In this document: positions 4,513 to 6,449 of the stretch, one piece after another
How positions within the stretch are numbered: position 1 is the first letter of the stretch
Layout: every line of letters begins with the position of its first letter
Source of the DNA: Myxococcales bacterium
GTDB lineage: Bacteria > Myxococcota_A > Polyangia > Polyangiales > Houyiibacteriaceae
NCBI GenBank assembly: GCA_013002645.1
Contig: JABDJF010000341.1
Coordinates: 1 to 6,449, forward strand
DNA: 6,449 nt
Direction: 5' to 3'
The notes under the pieces: generated by a model
Told to the model about the DNA's origin: nothing
The model's database searches: none
Seen by the model: only the letters and a program-made list of their open reading frames with translations
Translations under genes and position numbers: made by a program

Positions 4513-5898
4513 TCAATCGGCGGCCGCATCGCCCACTTCGGTCGATATGTGCTTTGCCAAACGATATCGGAACTGCCGGAAGCTCATGCCAAGCAACTCG
4601 GCAGCCTTGGTCCGAACCCCTCCGGCCTGGTCGAGCGCGCGCAGCAGCAGCTCCTTTTCGACTTGGCTCAGGTACTCGTCGAGGTCGAAGCGTCCCTCCG
4701 GGATTCGCGGGGCATTCTCAGCCTTTTTCGAGGGATGGGTGTCTCCGAGGTCCTCTCGTTCCACGGTTGGGCCGACCGCCAGCGTCACGCCGCGCTCCAC
4801 CATGTTTTCGAGCTCGCGCACATTGCCCGCAAAGGATTGCTGGGCCATCCAGCGCATCGCCTCGGGCGAAAACTCCAAGCGCCGCCCCTGCAAAGCAGCA
4901 TGCTTTTGCAGGAAGTAGCCAGCGAGCACCGGGATGTCCTCGGCCCGATCACGAAGGGGCGGCACCTCGATGCGAATGACGTTGAGTCGATAGAAGAGAT
5001 CTTCACGGAAGGTCCCAGCCTCCACCTCCATTTCGACGTCGCGGTTCGTGGCGGCGACCACTCGAACGTCCACGTCGACCTCACTGCTTCCTCCCACGGG
5101 GCGCACCGTGCGGTCCTGCAAAACGCGCAGCAGCTTCACCTGCAGAGCGGTTGGGAGCTCGCCTACCTCGTCGAGAAAAAGGGTGCCGCCGTCGGCCGCC
5201 CGAAACAGGCCTTCCTTGGTGGAGGTCGCGCCGGTAAACGCTCCCTTGATGTGACCGAAAAGCTCGCTCTCGATCAGGTTCTCGGGGATGGCCCCGCAGT
5301 TCAACACGACGAACGGCCGTTCGGCGCGCGGGCTTTGGAAGTGTAGGGCGCGGGCGACCATTTCCTTTCCGGTCCCGCTTTCGCCGGTGATCAAGACGCT
5401 CGTGGTAGAGCCGGACAGCCGCTTGATCAGATCCCTGAGCCGGTCCATCGGCGCGCTCTTGCCGATCAGCTGACCCTCGGTCCACCGGGACTTGACCTGC
5501 TCGCGAAGGGTTTGGTTTTCGGCGACGATGGCACGCTTTTCGAGGGCCTTCTCGAGCGTCGCCAGAAGCTCGTGGTTCCTGAACGGCTTCTGAACGTAAT
5601 CGTACGCGCCTTTGCGCATCGCCTCGACGGCCTGTTCGGTCGTCGCGTAGGCCGTGATCATCAGGGTCTGCGTGTTGGCCGAGCGCGCGCGGACGGCGTC
5701 GAGCACTTCCATGCCCGTGCCGTCGGGCATCACCAGGTCGGTGATGACGACGTCGTAGGGGTCGCCGCTTCCAAGCGTCTCGCGCGCCGCGTGCACCCCG
5801 TCCACCGCGTCGACGCGATAGCCTTCGCGTCGCAGCAAGATCTGCAGCATCTCGCGCAAGCTGGCTTCGTCGTCACAGACAAGAACGCGTGCGGACAC
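4513..5898 (-). CDS. pilR: Sigma-54-dependent response regulator PilR
   Basis: A 461-residue NtrC-family activator. The receiver domain (1-120) has D9/D10, phospho-acceptor D54, T82 and K104. The AAA+ domain (about 143-375) has Walker A GESGTGKE (172-179), the sigma-54-contacting GAFTGA loop (219-224), Walker B GGTLFLDEVGEL (237-248), the FREDLFYRLN arginine region (297-306) and sensor II GNVRELEN (358-365). A Fis-type helix-turn-helix (about 412-448, KAAELLGMSFRQFRYRL) binds DNA. All residues needed for phosphorylation, ATP hydrolysis and sigma-54 contact are present. The gene name rests on the family plus the adjacent pilA with a sigma-54 promoter; another NtrC-type regulator is possible. 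The start is GTG 5898, with AGGGG three bases upstream, a short spacer. The TGA is at 4513-4515. No PilS histidine kinase lies next to it, which is unusual for this regulator. Confidence 0.88.
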   Translation of the reverse strand: MSARVLVCDDEASLREMLQILLRREGYRVDAVDGVHAARETLGSGDPYDVVITDLVMPDGTGMEVLDAVRARSANTQTLMITAYATTEQAVEAMRKGAYDYVQKPFRNHELLATLEKALEKRAIVAENQTLREQVKSRWTEGQLIGKSAPMDRLRDLIKRLSGSTTSVLITGESGTGKEMVARALHFQSPRAERPFVVLNCGAIPENLIESELFGHIKGAFTGATSTKEGLFRAADGGTLFLDEVGELPTALQVKLLRVLQDRTVRPVGGSSEVDVDVRVVAATNRDVEMEVEAGTFREDLFYRLNVIRIEVPPLRDRAEDIPVLAGYFLQKHAALQGRRLEFSPEAMRWMAQQSFAGNVRELENMVERGVTLAVGPTVEREDLGDTHPSKKAENAPRIPEGRFDLDEYLSQVEKELLLRALDQAGGVRTKAAELLGMSFRQFRYRLAKHISTEVGDAAAD

Positions 5899-5975
5899 GA
5901 TCCCCTAACCCCCGGCTACACTTTACGTCAAATCCCGCGTGCAGCCACGAGAGTTGCATCCTTGGTTGCGTCCGC

Positions 5976-6260
5976 CTAGCTAAAGCCGGCGCGCCTACCC
6001 CCAGCGCCGCTCGGCGGTCGAACGCAAAGCCCGTGTAGGCTGCTGTACTCCACGAAGTAGACCGTCTGATGCTCGCGCGAGGTAACCTCGCAAAAGGCGG
6101 CTTGGAGCCGGAGCTCGGCCACTTCGGGCACCTCCATCGCTTGGCCCGGATCACCGATGTACACTGACATCCTGTACCCGTCTGCGACAGTGCACCCGTC
6201 GCCGTCGCGCTCCACCCCGGGTGCCGCTTCGAGCATCGCCTCGAACGTTGGTCGTTCCAT
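5976..6260 (-). CDS. Small protein of unknown function
   Basis: A predicted 94-residue soluble protein from ATG 6260 to TAG 5976-5978. I do not recognise it. The middle has beta-strand-like stretches (GYRMSVYIG, AELRLQAAFCEVT, TVYFVEYSSLHGLCVR), while the ends are charged or Gly/Arg-rich (SGAGGRRAGFS). There is no signal peptide or membrane segment. The frame stays open further upstream to 6419, but those codons lie antisense to the GbsR-like gene, so I start at 6260. The ribosome site is weak. It is divergent from the GbsR-like regulator (64 bases between starts) and precedes pilR by 77 bases, so it could be a target of that regulator or the first gene of the pilR transcript. The lack of a recognised family and of a good ribosome site keeps confidence moderate. 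Confidence 0.5.
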   Translation of the reverse strand: MERPTFEAMLEAAPGVERDGDGCTVADGYRMSVYIGDPGQAMEVPEVAELRLQAAFCEVTSREHQTVYFVEYSSLHGLCVRPPSGAGGRRAGFS

Positions 6261-6324
6261 GCGCCGCAGCTTTGATGCGAGCGGCCGGCTGGTCAAGGCT
6301 TGGGGTTCGGGGTAGGTCGCTGAG
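6261..6324. promoter_or_regulatory. Divergent intergenic region
   Basis: These 64 bases separate the starts of the small gene (minus) and the GbsR-like gene (plus) and must hold both promoters or their overlapping parts. I see TTGATG at 6272 as a loose -35 on the plus strand but no -10 at the right distance, and no clear palindrome for the regulator. The call rests on gene layout. Confidence 0.4.
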
Positions 6325-6449
6325 GTGTCGAAGGACGAGGAGGCGCTCTGGCAAAGTGAGGTCCTAGTCAGCGATTCGATTGGCCGCCTGATCGAGTTCT
6401 GGGGGTTCAAGCGAAACATGGGGCGCCTGTGGGCGATTCTGTACTTGTC
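6325..6449 (+). CDS. GbsR/MarR-family transcriptional regulator (3' truncated)
   Basis: The first 41 codons of a gene that continues beyond the window. It starts at GTG 6325; an in-frame TAG at 6313-6315 leaves no other start nearby. The protein begins MSKDEEALWQSEVLVSDSIG and continues with EFWGFKRNMGRLWAILYL, which is the N-terminal signature of the GbsR branch of MarR-like winged-helix regulators (WGFkrnmGRiWaiLYL). In Bacillus GbsR represses choline and glycine betaine genes, but in deltaproteobacteria many members have unknown effectors, so no ligand is assigned. The ribosome site is weak (GGTAGG about ten bases upstream). It is divergent from the small gene at 5976-6260, a layout typical of a regulator that controls its neighbour and itself. 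Confidence 0.85.
   Translation, partial: MSKDEEALWQSEVLVSDSIGRLIEFWGFKRNMGRLWAILYL

Noticed and set aside
4488..4529. Upstream start for the first tandem pilin
   Set aside because: It overlaps the pilR end and lacks a ribosome site; TTG 4487 has GGAGG seven bases upstream.
4549..5346. Long open frame on the plus strand
   Set aside because: It is antisense to the conserved AAA+ domain of pilR, which has all its motifs on the minus strand.
5899..5975. TTGACG as a -35 for a pilR promoter
   Set aside because: At 17 bases the partner is TTAGGG, a poor -10, and would leave almost no leader; not enough to call.
6261..6419. Upstream extension of the small minus-strand gene
   Set aside because: It would run antisense through the GbsR-like coding start, which has a clear family signature.
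1..6449. tRNA or rRNA genes, CRISPR arrays, insertion sequences
   Set aside because: No cloverleaf-like segment, spaced repeats, transposase motif or terminal inverted repeats were seen on reading both strands.

Overview
The window is GC-rich and gene-dense, and its gene set suggests a Myxococcota or other deltaproteobacterial-type genome. The clues are a PilR-type sigma-54 activator beside a long PilA pilin, several accessory pilin-like genes, and a protein that joins an N-terminal DUF4388-like region to a C-terminal J-domain. Lineage is inferred from protein style only.

Left part, plus strand. The window opens inside a gene whose C-terminal end carries a helix-turn-helix (2-313). After 39 bases comes a 269-residue DUF4388-like/J-domain protein (353-1162), which ends 15 bases from the end of a convergent minus-strand gene.

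Centre, minus strand, read from right to left. The genes are pilR (5898-4513), two tandem pilin-like genes that look like a duplicated pair (4487-3966 and 3969-3460, joined by an ATGA overlap), a control region, pilA (3274-2702), a strong intrinsic terminator, a membrane-anchored TPR-like protein (2608-1760), and a degenerate pilin-like protein (1717-1178). The control region before pilA has a textbook sigma-54 element (GG-N10-GC, 3334-3349) and a perfect 7-bp dyad centred about 120 bases upstream of the predicted transcription start. PilR encoded next door is the obvious candidate activator.

Right part. A small unrecognised protein (6260-5976) lies upstream of pilR, where a PilS kinase gene would often be found. 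It diverges from the start of a GbsR/MarR-type regulator (6325 to the window end).

Reading of the whole: a type IV pilin locus in which PilR and sigma-54 probably drive the major pilin, with three accessory pilin-like proteins nearby. All four pilin-like proteins carry a GDL(D/N)-type acidic loop near the C-terminus. Points worth a second look are the missing pilS, the degenerate leader of the fourth pilin, the candidate PilR dyad, a TTG start rescued by a strong Shine-Dalgarno, and a decamer shared upstream of two genes.
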